DNA of 64,000 nt from the NCBI GenBank assembly GCA_028279215.1, contig JANQOF010000054.1:124001-188000 (forward strand). The letters are read 5' to 3'. The notes under the pieces were generated by a model. The model was not told where the DNA came from. It made no database searches and worked only from the letters and a program-made list of their open reading frames with translations. The stretch is from Pirellulales bacterium. Lineage in GTDB: Bacteria > Planctomycetota > Planctomycetia > Pirellulales > Lacipirellulaceae. Every line of letters starts with the position of its first letter. The stretch's first letter is position 1. Position numbers and translations under genes: made by a program. Of the stretch, positions 1 through 9,551 are shown one piece after another.

Positions 1-762
1 GGTAACGCCCCGGGTGACCGTCCACGACTGAAAGATGAACTTGCGGAGCCGCTGCGTGCTGAAGTCTACGACTTGCCGCCAATCGAATTTGACGGTGGAG
101 AACTTGAAGTCGACGAAGAAGTTGAGAACGCGCCCGACGTCGATGACGAGTTTATATTCGAATACGATGAGAATCTCCCTGACTCATTTCCACCAGAGGA
201 AATCGCTGATGACCACGTCAATGGCGATACTGCAGAACAGCCGGCTTCGTCACGCTCGGAAGGAGCTGACGTCGATGAGTCTGCGGAGGACGCAGAGTTA
301 CCACCTACGCCGACTGGGCCGCTATCCACTCTCCCACCATCGCCCGATCCGTTCTTTGGGGCAGTACACAAGCTGCTTTCGGCAGGTGACCATCAGCCAC
401 TGTTCCCGCGACACACCCTTCGGCCGCCAACCGATCCAAGCACGAGCGGCGGTAAGGAGATGTTTGTCGACGCCTATGGCGACTTGATTGCGTTGGAGGA
501 ATTGCCCGTCATCGCGAACGCAGACATGCTCAGGTTCACCAGCGTCCGCGCCGCGGCCGACTCGCATGGCAAAGTGGTTTTGCTGGTCGATGGGCGGGCG
601 TTGCTGTTGGAGATCGACGATTGGCAGGACGGCACCGTCTTCGCCCAAATGCCACCGCTCGCGATAAGCAAGCCGAAGGTTGCTCGCGTGTACATGTCCG
701 ACGCGGGTGGCGTGGTGATCGACGCGGCGGACTTTGTGATGTTACCTCCGCTACAAGATTGA
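1..762 (+). CDS. Hypothetical protein, 5' end outside the window
   Basis: The reading frame is open from the first base, so the true start lies upstream; a TTG at 73 is in frame but need not be used. The visible 253 residues have a long acidic, proline-containing N-terminal half (Asp/Glu-rich to about residue 120), probably disordered. A more ordered C-terminal half carries short hydrophobic strands (VVLLVDGRALLLEID). No signal peptide can be judged and I recognise no family. It converges on the YhaN-like gene, ending 45 bp from it, and no clear terminator hairpin is visible between them. Confidence 0.6.
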   Translation, partial: GNAPGDRPRLKDELAEPLRAEVYDLPPIEFDGGELEVDEEVENAPDVDDEFIFEYDENLPDSFPPEEIADDHVNGDTAEQPASSRSEGADVDESAEDAELPPTPTGPLSTLPPSPDPFFGAVHKLLSAGDHQPLFPRHTLRPPTDPSTSGGKEMFVDAYGDLIALEELPVIANADMLRFTSVRAAADSHGKVVLLVDGRALLLEIDDWQDGTVFAQMPPLAISKPKVARVYMSDAGGVVIDAADFVMLPPLQD

Positions 763-807
763 AATTGTTGTGAGGAACGATAACCATTCGCGGAAAAGTC
801 GCTACTA

Positions 808-3800
808 CTACCACCGTGTGTAAATGAGCGGCTCGGCCATCGGCCGGCCGCTCAGGCTGTCGGGCTCGACTTCGTCGTAGGAGTGATATCTGGGATCATC
901 GTGCTCCCAGTCGTACTCGACGGCGCGACTTGGCACGCGGGGCGCGTCGTATACATGTTCCACCACTTCCTCCACGGCTTCAGATACCCTTTCGCGAGGG
1001 GCGATCGTCGCAGTGTAGAAGTAGTCGGGCTCTTCGGCCACTACTGCTTCGACCGGCTGTTCGACAACTTCGGGCTCGACTTCGACAGCCTCCGTCACCG
1101 GTTCTTCCTCGACGATTTCTTCAACGGCGTCGGGCTCTGGTTCCTCGTCGAACACGTCGCCAAAGCGGGTGGGCAAACGGCGGCAGTCGGCCGACTGCTT
1201 CTTGAAAATCTGAAGGATATGCTCGTGGCATGTGAATACGACGAGTTGATGGCCCGCGCCTGCGAATTCGCACAGCACCTTGGCGGCCACGGCTGCCCGG
1301 CGTTCGTCGTAATTCACTAATACGTCGTCGAGAATCATCGGCAATTGGATGCCACGACGAGCGAACATCGCCACCAGCGCCATCCGCACGCTCAGGAATA
1401 GCTGCTCCCGTGTTCCTCGGCTCAGGGATTCGACAGCCAGCGAACTGCCGTCTTCTCGATCGACGTACAGCACGTCGTCGGCCAGCGGTGTCCACACCCG
1501 TGTGTAGGTGCCGCCGGTTAGCTCGCGGAAGTAACCAGTCGCTTCAAGCAACGTATCGGGTTGGCGATGCTGTTCGTAGTCGTGACGAACGTGTTCGAGC
1601 ATTTGGCTGACGATCGCCCGCTCGCGCCACGCCTGTTGTGCGCGGTGGAGATTGGCCTCGACGATGCCCAACTCAATTTGCTTTTCGGCAAGGGTCGCAT
1701 CTTCTGCCAGGGAGCGTTGGCGTTCGACAAGTTGTGCCCGTTCGGTGAGCAACTCGTCGATCTGTTTTTCGGTGGATTCGTGATCGTCGGTGAGTTGTTC
1801 CCATTGCTTCTCGAGCGTCTCAGCCACCCCAGGGGCCATCAGCGGCGCGAAATCCTCTTCGGTGCCAAGCGACCCAATGGCGGCCAGGATCTCGCGGGTG
1901 AGCAGTTTACGCTCGTTTTCTAGCTGTGCCCGTTCGATGAGATCGGCGGCGAGCTTGCGGAACGCGGTTTCGTGTTCGACGCCCGCTTTTTGGAACATCG
2001 CTTCGCGCTTCCGAACCAGGCCGACCGCCGCACGTGCGTGTCGTGCTTCCTCGGCTTTCAGCTCTTTGGCCCGCTCGCGGAGTTTGTCACGGTGCTGAAT
2101 GCTCGCCTTCTGCACCCGGCTTTCGGTGAGCAGGTGTTCAAGCTGATCAAGTGGTTCGGCGTCCTCAATTACCAGCCCTGTTTCTTCGGCCAGCCGCTCG
2201 ATGCGCGTGACCACACGGTCGAACTCGCGCTGCCGACGAGACATGTCGTCGGCCCGACTGAGTGCTTTGGCTTCGAGCTGCGCCAGCTGCTCGTACTGAC
2301 CGGCGAGCAGGTTGAGTTCCTTGGGCGAGATGGCTTCGGGCAGCCCGAGCGCCTTGAGCGAACCACGCCAATCTTTGTAGGCAGCTTCGGCGCGAGCAGT
2401 AGCCGCATCGAATGCCGCTTTGGCGCTGCGGCTCGCTTCATTCGCCTGGCGAGCTTGGCTTTCGACCGGCAGTATGTCTTCCAACTCAGCCAAATGCTTC
2501 TCAGCGGTTTGCAACCGCAATACGATCGAGCCGTCTGCCACTGGCAAGTCGGCTTCGAGTTCGTCTTTCTCTTCACGAGCGGCGACAAGTTGCCGCTGCA
2601 CGTCGTCGAGTTGGCGGTGCACGCTGTCCAAGTCGTCGGCAGCGCGGCTCTCGCCGCTCCAACGAAACATGGGAATCAGTACACTAATGAGGGCCAGCAG
2701 GCCGCCTGCCTGCCCCAGTTCGGGGCGGCCCGTGCTAAACGCCCATGCGAATAGCAAGGCCGCTGCACCAAACACACATGCCCCCCATGCCACATACAGG
2801 CGCAGGGGCATCACCTGCCCATCCAGCATGTCGCGCGCTTGTTGTTCAAGCTCCACACCGCTTCGTCGTAGTTGATCGATCTTCTGCTCGGTGTTCAGCC
2901 GCCGACGCAGACGGGCCACCATATCTCCGGCGTCTTGCAAGTTGGTCGGCAAGCCAAGTCGTTCGCTGCTGGACGTGGCGGTTGCCAACTGCGACGCGTA
3001 TTTCTCTTCCTCGCCACGATGCGATTCGTAGTGCAACTCGGCCTGCTCCAATTGTCGCTCGGCTGTTTCCATGGCCGTGCGCTGCGGGGCGAGCTTCTCG
3101 AGTTGCTCGGGTGAGAGCACCAACCGTCGCTCGCTATCGCCGAACCACTGGTTCGCCAAGCGACTGGTTTCGCTCTCAAACCGCGCGGCGAGCTGATCGG
3201 CCTCCGCTTCGAACTCGGCGTTCTGAGCGGCGAGCGACTCGAGCCACTCTTGTTGCTCGGCCAGTCCTTCGATTCGGCAACAGTTCTGCACTAAGACTTC
3301 GTTGATGCCGAGCTGTTCTGCCTCGTCGCGCAATTGGTGGCGTTGCGCTTTGAGGACGTCTCGCCGTCGTTCGTGTTCCCCAATGCGACCGTTCAGTTCG
3401 TCAAGATCGGCGATGGCCGACGACTCCAACGGATACAAATCGCTTAGCGAATTGATGCGCGCGTCAGTTTCTAGGCGCTGCGTCCATTGCGGGCGGATGC
3501 TCATGGCGACTTCTACTCGGCGGGCCCGCTGCTCACGCTCGCGGGCCTCGCCGCGTAGGTCAGCGACCCGATCGTCGATCTCCGAGATTTCCACGCCTCG
3601 TTGGCACCAATTGCGGGTTTGGCTCGCCAGTTCCGCGATTTCGCCTTCGAGTCGCTCGCGTTCGGCCAGCAGCTTGGACGTTTCCGACGGAACGTCGTTG
3701 GGTGCGACAAGTTTTTTCCGGCTCGACCGTAGCCCGACGATCACGTCGTACAGCATAATGCGGTCGAGGCCCGACGTAAGGCGATAAATCCACTGCGCCG

Positions 3801-4236
3801 CTGCGCTTCCGCCCAGCGTGCCGAGGTGCTGGATTTCGTCCAGGCCCATGGCGAACACGTTGTGGAACGTGGCCTCATCAACGTTTTCAATTGCTTCGCG
3901 CAGCAGGCGGTCGCCTTGTTGCTCGCCGTCCGGCAGTTCGACCGTTACCCGTCCGACATCGCTATCGCTGCGATCGGCATAGCGGCTCACGGTGAGTGGC
4001 CCATCGTCGGTCACCACGCCAAGGCGGCCACCTGCGCGGCCGCCGTTTACCGGAGGCAAGTAGGTTACGCGGCGGTCGTCCGAAACGCCGTACAGCACGC
4101 TCCGCAGAAACTGCATGAGCGTCGTCTTGCCGGCTTCGTTGGGTCCGTGCAGCACGGTGATTTCTGGTGAGAGTCGACTCAAGTTCAAGTCGTGCCATAC
4201 ACCAAAACCATCGACGCAGATGTCTGTAAGTCGCAT
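808..4236 (-). CDS. YhaN/SbcC-like AAA ATPase with acidic C-terminal tail
   Basis: A 1142-residue SMC-like ATPase of the YhaN (AAA_27) type. The start is set at MRLTDICVDGFG; the frame is open about 100 codons further upstream, but that stretch overlaps the upstream gene and looks non-coding. A Walker A motif (GPNEAGKTT) lies at residues 31-39. Long Glu/Arg/Ala-rich coiled-coil arms follow, interrupted near residues 475-525 by two hydrophobic segments. A signature-like LSRGTREQLFL lies near 940 and Walker B (MILDDVL) near 970. After the ATPase head come about 110 strongly acidic, probably disordered residues. It lies 73 bp downstream of the YhaO-like phosphoesterase on the same strand, as in known YhaO-YhaN pairs. 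Inferred role: DNA-end or envelope-associated nuclease partner ATPase. Confidence 0.85.
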   Translation of the reverse strand: MRLTDICVDGFGVWHDLNLSRLSPEITVLHGPNEAGKTTLMQFLRSVLYGVSDDRRVTYLPPVNGGRAGGRLGVVTDDGPLTVSRYADRSDSDVGRVTVELPDGEQQGDRLLREAIENVDEATFHNVFAMGLDEIQHLGTLGGSAAAQWIYRLTSGLDRIMLYDVIVGLRSSRKKLVAPNDVPSETSKLLAERERLEGEIAELASQTRNWCQRGVEISEIDDRVADLRGEAREREQRARRVEVAMSIRPQWTQRLETDARINSLSDLYPLESSAIADLDELNGRIGEHERRRDVLKAQRHQLRDEAEQLGINEVLVQNCCRIEGLAEQQEWLESLAAQNAEFEAEADQLAARFESETSRLANQWFGDSERRLVLSPEQLEKLAPQRTAMETAERQLEQAELHYESHRGEEEKYASQLATATSSSERLGLPTNLQDAGDMVARLRRRLNTEQKIDQLRRSGVELEQQARDMLDGQVMPLRLYVAWGACVFGAAALLFAWAFSTGRPELGQAGGLLALISVLIPMFRWSGESRAADDLDSVHRQLDDVQRQLVAAREEKDELEADLPVADGSIVLRLQTAEKHLAELEDILPVESQARQANEASRSAKAAFDAATARAEAAYKDWRGSLKALGLPEAISPKELNLLAGQYEQLAQLEAKALSRADDMSRRQREFDRVVTRIERLAEETGLVIEDAEPLDQLEHLLTESRVQKASIQHRDKLRERAKELKAEEARHARAAVGLVRKREAMFQKAGVEHETAFRKLAADLIERAQLENERKLLTREILAAIGSLGTEEDFAPLMAPGVAETLEKQWEQLTDDHESTEKQIDELLTERAQLVERQRSLAEDATLAEKQIELGIVEANLHRAQQAWRERAIVSQMLEHVRHDYEQHRQPDTLLEATGYFRELTGGTYTRVWTPLADDVLYVDREDGSSLAVESLSRGTREQLFLSVRMALVAMFARRGIQLPMILDDVLVNYDERRAAVAAKVLCEFAGAGHQLVVFTCHEHILQIFKKQSADCRRLPTRFGDVFDEEPEPDAVEEIVEEEPVTEAVEVEPEVVEQPVEAVVAEEPDYFYTATIAPRERVSEAVEEVVEHVYDAPRVPSRAVEYDWEHDDPRYHSYDEVEPDSLSGRPMAEPLIYTRW

Positions 4237-4309
4237 GACGGGTAGTGGATTGTGAGGTAGATGTTCGGGGATTGGTGAGCCGCGCCATTCTGGGTCACGG
4301 CGTGTTGAC

Positions 4310-5557
4310 TCACGACGTCGATTCCAATTCAATCGTCGCCTCAGGCGAAGTAAGCAGATCGATTCCGAGCTTCTTGGCTCGCTGTAGGACAATGGTTCGA
4401 TGGTCGGCATGATCGAAGCTGGCGACCGCGCGAAGCGCGTTGTTCGTGAGCGGCGTGGGGAGTAGGGCTTCCAACTCCAGCGGCTTGCGCCCATCGTCTT
4501 CAAACGCGCTAAGTTGGCGCAGGAAGTCGCCAAGGATCGTTTCTTGGTCGTACCACTCTTCGGGCACGGTTGCGGGCGAATTACACTCCAGCCTCACCGT
4601 CCAACACAGCGGCGATCGCCGCGACGCTCGTTTCTGCAGCCGTTCAATTAAGGCATCCACCTCGGTGCCCGGCCGTAGTTGCGCGACGAGTGGCCCAGTT
4701 CCGCGCACATGCCAAGTCACGAGCAGATCGGTGCCTTGCGATTTTTGCCGTAGCTTATCGAGTCGTTCGTCGAGTCGTTCTTCCAGTTGTTCGAGAGTGG
4801 TCGACGCGGTGACCTCCAGCGTTTCGTCCACCCATCGTATAATGTCGGTCGAAATGAACTTGGTCGACGTCTTGCCGTCCACCACGTGCACCAGTGTGCA
4901 ACCACTCGGGCCCGCTTCGGACGGCGAGCGGCCTTGGGGCGACCCGCTGTAGTGCGCGATTCCCGGTTCGGTGTCGACCGTTGCCCGACGGTGTCGACCG
5001 CCGAGGGCCATGTAATGCACTCGGTCGCCTTCGCGGCCGGGCGCGTCGTTGGTGCTAAAGGCCACGCCGACAGTGAATAGCCCGTTGGCGTCGCGATGAA
5101 ATCCACTGGCGTCCACAGCGCCGGCGGCGTCGCTGCTGACACCCTGCACGCGGGCAATTATCTTACCTTCTCGCTTTAGCTCGACCGACTCGACTCGTCC
5201 CTTGCCAAACCGATGGACGTTTGGCGGCAGCTCCGCTACCATCGGCCAGTCGTCCGGCCCGTCGATCGCGCCACCCGCCCAGAACACTTCCACTCCGCGC
5301 GCTCGAAGTCGCTTGAATTGTTCCTGCAAGAACACGATGGCACGGGGGCCGCTGCGGTCGAGATCTACAACATCGCCCGAGAGCAACAGCGCGTCGGCAC
5401 CCTCGACCAGCGTGGTCTCGATCACCTGTTGCGCTGCCAGGTATGCCGCATCGCGGGCGACCTCGCGCAAATCGTCCGATAGACTTGGCAGCCCGGCGAG
5501 TGGCGCCTCGAGGTGCCAGTCGCTGGAATGCACAAGGCGGATTTCGGGCCGTTGCAT
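4310..5557 (-). CDS. YhaO-like metallophosphoesterase (SbcD/Mre11 type)
   Basis: A 415-residue calcineurin-like phosphoesterase preceding a YhaN-like ATPase. The first two metal motifs are normal: HSSDWHLE near residue 10 and SGDVVDLD near 60. The motif normally reading GNHD is replaced by AGGAIDGPDD, and the later GHxH motif reads GGRHR, so two metal or catalytic histidines appear to be missing. The region after it (YSGSPQGRSPSEAGP) matches the Mre11-type capping region. The start at 5557 has a good ribosome site (GGGAGG) 5 bp upstream. The two genes probably form one operon. The family cleaves DNA ends; activity here is uncertain because of the altered motifs. Confidence 0.85.
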   Translation of the reverse strand: MQRPEIRLVHSSDWHLEAPLAGLPSLSDDLREVARDAAYLAAQQVIETTLVEGADALLLSGDVVDLDRSGPRAIVFLQEQFKRLRARGVEVFWAGGAIDGPDDWPMVAELPPNVHRFGKGRVESVELKREGKIIARVQGVSSDAAGAVDASGFHRDANGLFTVGVAFSTNDAPGREGDRVHYMALGGRHRRATVDTEPGIAHYSGSPQGRSPSEAGPSGCTLVHVVDGKTSTKFISTDIIRWVDETLEVTASTTLEQLEERLDERLDKLRQKSQGTDLLVTWHVRGTGPLVAQLRPGTEVDALIERLQKRASRRSPLCWTVRLECNSPATVPEEWYDQETILGDFLRQLSAFEDDGRKPLELEALLPTPLTNNALRAVASFDHADHRTIVLQRAKKLGIDLLTSPEATIELESTS

Positions 5558-6286
5558 AACGCCTCCCTGCGTTGATGGTTGGTGGCAAGTGGCCTACGCT
5601 CCATGTCACTTGCCACTCGCCATAGGCCACTACTCGCCCACAATTTACATAGATTCACTGGCCCGGCCAACTTCAATCCGCCGGCGGGTGCTAGCACAGT
5701 GGAGGCGTTGCAAGAGCAGGCAAGGCGAGTCTTCGTTGCCGCCCGCTGCGTTCCGCCAACCGAAAATGTCCGTTTTGTCCCGCCTACAGAAAAACGATTT
5801 ATGGCGACTTTATTCACCTCTCATCATCCCTGTCGATTTTCGTTTCCCCCTGTGTTTCTCGACGTGTTTTCATTTCGCAAGCAACCGGTCGACGCAAGAA
5901 AAGTCCATTCTTGAGGGCCCGAAGGGACAATTGAAGTCGTGGCGGCAAGCGGATGGCTTGCGTTTGATCCCTAGCCACATTCCATTGGCCACTTGCCGCT
6001 ACTGCAGCGCAGCATGCAAATGGATGCATGTACACTAACACAGTTGGTGGCCCACTTTCTACAAAAATCGCCTCAGAATTCCGGCCCAATTGCCTGCTAC
6101 TGGTACCACAGATCTCAAGATGGAACGCAGTGTGCTACGCTGAGGCTTTGCCAGTCATCGATCACTGAAATTTGGGTTCTCTTCGCCACACTTGCTGGAC
6201 GCGATCCCGTTTCCACGGAACTTTCTTGCTGGAAGAGTCGTCAAACACTGTTGCAATACAGCCCTTCTTTTTCGGGTACCCTTCCA
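5558..6286. other. 729-bp intergenic region with short inverted repeats
   Basis: No convincing gene lies between the divergent phosphoesterase and the HEAT-like protein. It holds a tract with repeated words of the type GGCAAGTGGCC near 5584 and its inverse near 5987. Around 6046-6083 a block starts GTGGCCCACTTTCTACAAAA and recurs in diverged form at 32859. The frame of the downstream gene is open back to 5993, but that upstream stretch has no protein-like composition. The region should contain two divergent promoters; none stands out. Confidence 0.4.
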
Positions 6287-7282
6287 ATGCCGACTGGATG
6301 TTCCTCGTTCACACTGATCGTTCTGATGTTGCTCACGCCGCCAAGGGCTCTCGGCGAGTCGTTTCCGCATTACACCATCGATATGATGTGCGATAAGGCG
6401 GAGTTGATCGTCGCGGGCACCTACCAGGGAAACAACAACGTTGAAGTTGACGATATTCTTAAAGCGTCGCCGCGCGGGGAGCCGCAAGGGCAAGGTATTG
6501 AAGTAGCTCGGCTCGATGAACACAGCAGAGAACTCTTTAGCGGGTTCCAGAAGACAGGCAAGCGAGTTACTACCGACCGTCTGGTGTTGTTCCTAGAGTT
6601 CGACGAGGAGCAGGAGCAATGGCAGTCGATTGCAACAATCGGCGAGGCCAATACTGTTGGTAGCTGCGGCTTGTTTTGGGTCGAGGGCAAGCAGTGCTTC
6701 AGCTATGGTCAATTCATGAACCCTGGGCCATTTGTTCTAGTGGACAAGGATGGGCCTCACAGCCGCGTTTCCGAGTCTTACGAAGCGCTATTGAAGCAAG
6801 TCGAAATTGGACTAGCGAACTCTACGGAGTGGCGAAAGTCACTGGCGATCGAAGATCCCGCAGCACGCGCCGACGCGCTAGCAAGGTATCTATTGCAAAG
6901 CACTGCCCCCTACGGAGATCAGGGCAGTTACATGTCTGCTGTACGCAAGCCACTTGCTGAACTTGGTAGCGTTGCGGTCCCTGCAGTTCTAAGTGCATTG
7001 GATGCTTCCAAGCACGACGATCGATTGAATACGGCTGTGCTTGTCATCTACGACATTGGACCGCCCGCGATTGAAGCGGTGCCAAAACTTCGCGACTTGC
7101 TCGACGAGGCCGATAGTAAGGTCGCCAAATACTATCTGCTTGTTGCGATGGCGTCGACTGGCGATCCATCGGTCGAAGCAGACATTCAGAAGTATTCCGA
7201 TGGCAAACACGGAGTGCAGGCGTCTGAGGCGCGAGAAGCGCTTGATTTATTACGTAAGCGCATCCGCAAGTCGCAGGAGTAG
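6287..7282 (+). CDS. Exported HEAT-repeat-like protein
   Basis: A 331-residue protein with a predicted signal peptide (MPTGCSSFTLIVLMLLTPPRALG), which is why the ATG at 6287 is preferred over the longer open frame. Residues from about 25 to 190 form an unrecognised domain beginning with a Cys-containing segment (MMCDKAELIVAGTY). The C-terminal third carries Ala/Leu/Asp/Pro-rich helical repeats of HEAT type (AVPAVLSALD, AIEAVPKLRDLLDEA). Its base composition is lower in GC than its neighbours. It converges on the helicase gene with a 16-bp gap. Function unknown; HEAT repeats usually mediate protein contacts. Confidence 0.7.
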   Translation: MPTGCSSFTLIVLMLLTPPRALGESFPHYTIDMMCDKAELIVAGTYQGNNNVEVDDILKASPRGEPQGQGIEVARLDEHSRELFSGFQKTGKRVTTDRLVLFLEFDEEQEQWQSIATIGEANTVGSCGLFWVEGKQCFSYGQFMNPGPFVLVDKDGPHSRVSESYEALLKQVEIGLANSTEWRKSLAIEDPAARADALARYLLQSTAPYGDQGSYMSAVRKPLAELGSVAVPAVLSALDASKHDDRLNTAVLVIYDIGPPAIEAVPKLRDLLDEADSKVAKYYLLVAMASTGDPSVEADIQKYSDGKHGVQASEAREALDLLRKRIRKSQE

Positions 7283-7298
7283 GTGGACACAAAGCCCC

Positions 7299-9314
7299 TC
7301 ACCTCCTTTGAGTTGAACCCCTTCGCCGCTTCGTAGGCCCCGTCGGTCGCCGATTAAAATTCTCCGCCTGGCCGGTCATTTCGAATAGGAATCGGCTGGG
7401 GATGGTCTCACGAGGTTTGCCCCACCTTCGGCGGGTGAGGGCCATGGTCATGGTGAGTTCATCTTGGGCCCGCGTCACGCCTACGTATGCCAGTCGGCGT
7501 TCTTCGGCGATTTGGGTTTCGCCGCCGTCGAGCGATCGCTTGTGTGGCAGGATTCCCTCCTCCATGCCCACTAGGTAGACCACAGGGAACTCCAGGCCTT
7601 TGGCGCTGTGAAGCGTCATCAGGGCGATGGCGTTCTGTTCGAGTTGCTTTTGCTTCTCGCGGCTTTCGTCTTGGTTGCCAACGAGTAAGTCGTCTAAGAA
7701 GGCCACAATGCGATCGCGCGGCGACTTGCCACGGCTCTTCTTTCGCGTGTCGTAGCTGGCGGCCGCGTTGGTGATTTCTTCGACGGTTGCCCACCGCGCG
7801 TCGCGGTCGTTGGGGTCGTCGTACAGGCGCTGCAATTCCGCGTCGTAGCTAGTGTCGTCGACAATCCGCCGCAGCGCTTGTTCGATACTCTGTTGATTGG
7901 CAGCCGATTGCCAACCGCGGACCATATTCCGCAGCTTGATCACGCCTTCGGTGGCGATACGGCTTAGCCCGCTCACGCCGGTGGGGTTTTCTACCACATC
8001 CCATACAGCCTTGCCGCGCGACGCGGCTTCAGCCACTAGTGCTTTTCGCGCCGCATCGCCAATGCCGCGCGGCGGAGTGTTGAGCACGCGAAGCAAGGCA
8101 GGGTCGTCCGCTGGGTCGGCGACCAAGCGTAAGAAGGCCAGGATGTCGCGCACTTCGCGGCGGTCGAAGAAGCTCATGCCGCCGATCAGCACGTAGGGCA
8201 AATTGGCGGCCCGCAATTCGGTCTCGAAGGCGCGTGGTTGCTCGTTGGTGCGAAACAGGATTGAAAAGTCCCTCGCCGCTCGGCCCATTCCCAAAAGACG
8301 TTGGATGTCTTTCACCACGCTCACTGCCTCTTCGTGTTCGTCCTTGAACTGCAGGATTCGTGGCTTGGGTCCTTCGTGCCGCGCGGCTCTAAGGACTTTG
8401 TCGTGCCGATCGGCGTTGAACGCGATGAGCGTGTTGGCGTGATCGATAATCGCCGCGCTTGACCGATAGTTGTCTTCGAGTCGTACCACCTTGGCGTCGG
8501 GCCAGTCTTTGGCGAACCGCAGGATGTGCGTCACTTCGGCGCCACGCCAGCCGTAAATCGATTGGTCGTCGTCGCCCACCACGCATAGGTTGCGATGCCC
8601 CATCGCCAAGCCGCGAACAATCTCATATTGGCTGTGGTTGGTGTCCTGGTACTCGTCGATCAGCACGTGGTCGAATCGCGATGCCTCGGCTCGGCGAACC
8701 TTGGGATGCTTGGTGAAGAGCTGCTCGGTCAGCAGCAGTAAGTCGTCGAAGTCGACCACTCCGTTGTCGCGTAGCGCTCGTTGGTATCGCCGATAACCTA
8801 CCGCGGCCAAGTGTTCGCGGTCGGTCTCCGCAGCGCTCGTCGCCCCGTCGGGTGAAACGCTCGACATCTTCCAACGCCCGATGTACCCAAGTAAGTCCGC
8901 CGGCTTGAGACTATCGGCAGGCGCTCGAATCTCGCGCAGCGCCGCCCGAGCTTGGCTTTCCTGCTCTCCGCGATCGCAAATGCTAAATCTCTCTGGGTAG
9001 CCCAACGCTTTCGCGTGACGGCGAAGGATTTTGACGCACAGGGCGTGGAACGTCGATATTTGGGGCCGCGGCGCATCCTTCTTGCGACGCTTTGCGGTAA
9101 GCAGTTGTCCCGCCCGTTCCTGCATCTCGCCCGCCGCTTTGCGAGTAAAAGTGACCGCGAGAATGCGATCGGGCTTGGTGCCATGGCGGATGAGATTCGC
9201 AATGCGGAACGTCACCACGCGGGTTTTGCCTGTGCCGGCTCCGGCCAACACGAGCAGCGGACCGCTGAGGGTATCGACCGCGTCGCGTTGAGGTGGATTC
9301 AATCCGTCGGGCAT
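7299..9314 (-). CDS. UvrD/Rep family superfamily 1 DNA helicase
   Basis: A 671-residue ATP-dependent 3'-5' helicase. The Q-motif (LNPPQRDAV) starts at residue 5 and Walker A (AGAGTGKT) follows at about 24-31. Motif Ia is TFTRKAA, motif II is LIDEYQD, motif III is VVGDDDQSIYGWRGA, motif IV is LEDNYRS, and late motifs include MTLHSAKGLEFPVV and YVGVTRA. The GGMSFFDR segment fits both Rep and UvrD/PcrA. Length is close to E. coli Rep. It ends 16 bp from the convergent HEAT-like gene. Likely roles are restart of blocked forks or excision repair; the exact ortholog cannot be fixed by eye. Confidence 0.95.
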   Translation of the reverse strand: MPDGLNPPQRDAVDTLSGPLLVLAGAGTGKTRVVTFRIANLIRHGTKPDRILAVTFTRKAAGEMQERAGQLLTAKRRKKDAPRPQISTFHALCVKILRRHAKALGYPERFSICDRGEQESQARAALREIRAPADSLKPADLLGYIGRWKMSSVSPDGATSAAETDREHLAAVGYRRYQRALRDNGVVDFDDLLLLTEQLFTKHPKVRRAEASRFDHVLIDEYQDTNHSQYEIVRGLAMGHRNLCVVGDDDQSIYGWRGAEVTHILRFAKDWPDAKVVRLEDNYRSSAAIIDHANTLIAFNADRHDKVLRAARHEGPKPRILQFKDEHEEAVSVVKDIQRLLGMGRAARDFSILFRTNEQPRAFETELRAANLPYVLIGGMSFFDRREVRDILAFLRLVADPADDPALLRVLNTPPRGIGDAARKALVAEAASRGKAVWDVVENPTGVSGLSRIATEGVIKLRNMVRGWQSAANQQSIEQALRRIVDDTSYDAELQRLYDDPNDRDARWATVEEITNAAASYDTRKKSRGKSPRDRIVAFLDDLLVGNQDESREKQKQLEQNAIALMTLHSAKGLEFPVVYLVGMEEGILPHKRSLDGGETQIAEERRLAYVGVTRAQDELTMTMALTRRRWGKPRETIPSRFLFEMTGQAENFNRRPTGPTKRRRGSTQRR

Positions 9315-9478
9315 CTTCGGGCATGTGTTCGAGAGTGGGCCGGGTCACGCATGATAGCTTGGGCGAGCTATATTCATCGAGCCCCGGGGTCAGCTAAGTC
9401 TCAAGTTTCATATCTCAAGGTTCAACGTTGGATGGAACATCGGAACTTGCGACTTGGTCCTTCTCGACTATCCTCCGC

Positions 9479-9508
9479 TTGACGATAAAGTTCGCCAGAA
9501 TCTACACT
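9479..9508 (+). promoter_or_regulatory. Candidate sigma-70 promoter
   Basis: TTGACG at 9479-9484, an 18-bp spacer and TACACT at 9503-9508, 44 bp ahead of the start of the membrane TPR-like gene. Both boxes are close to consensus and well placed, but the match is by eye only. Confidence 0.4.
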
Positions 9509-9551
9509 TACGGTTTCTTGAGTCCCTCAGCGTCTTTATCAGGCGAGTGCG

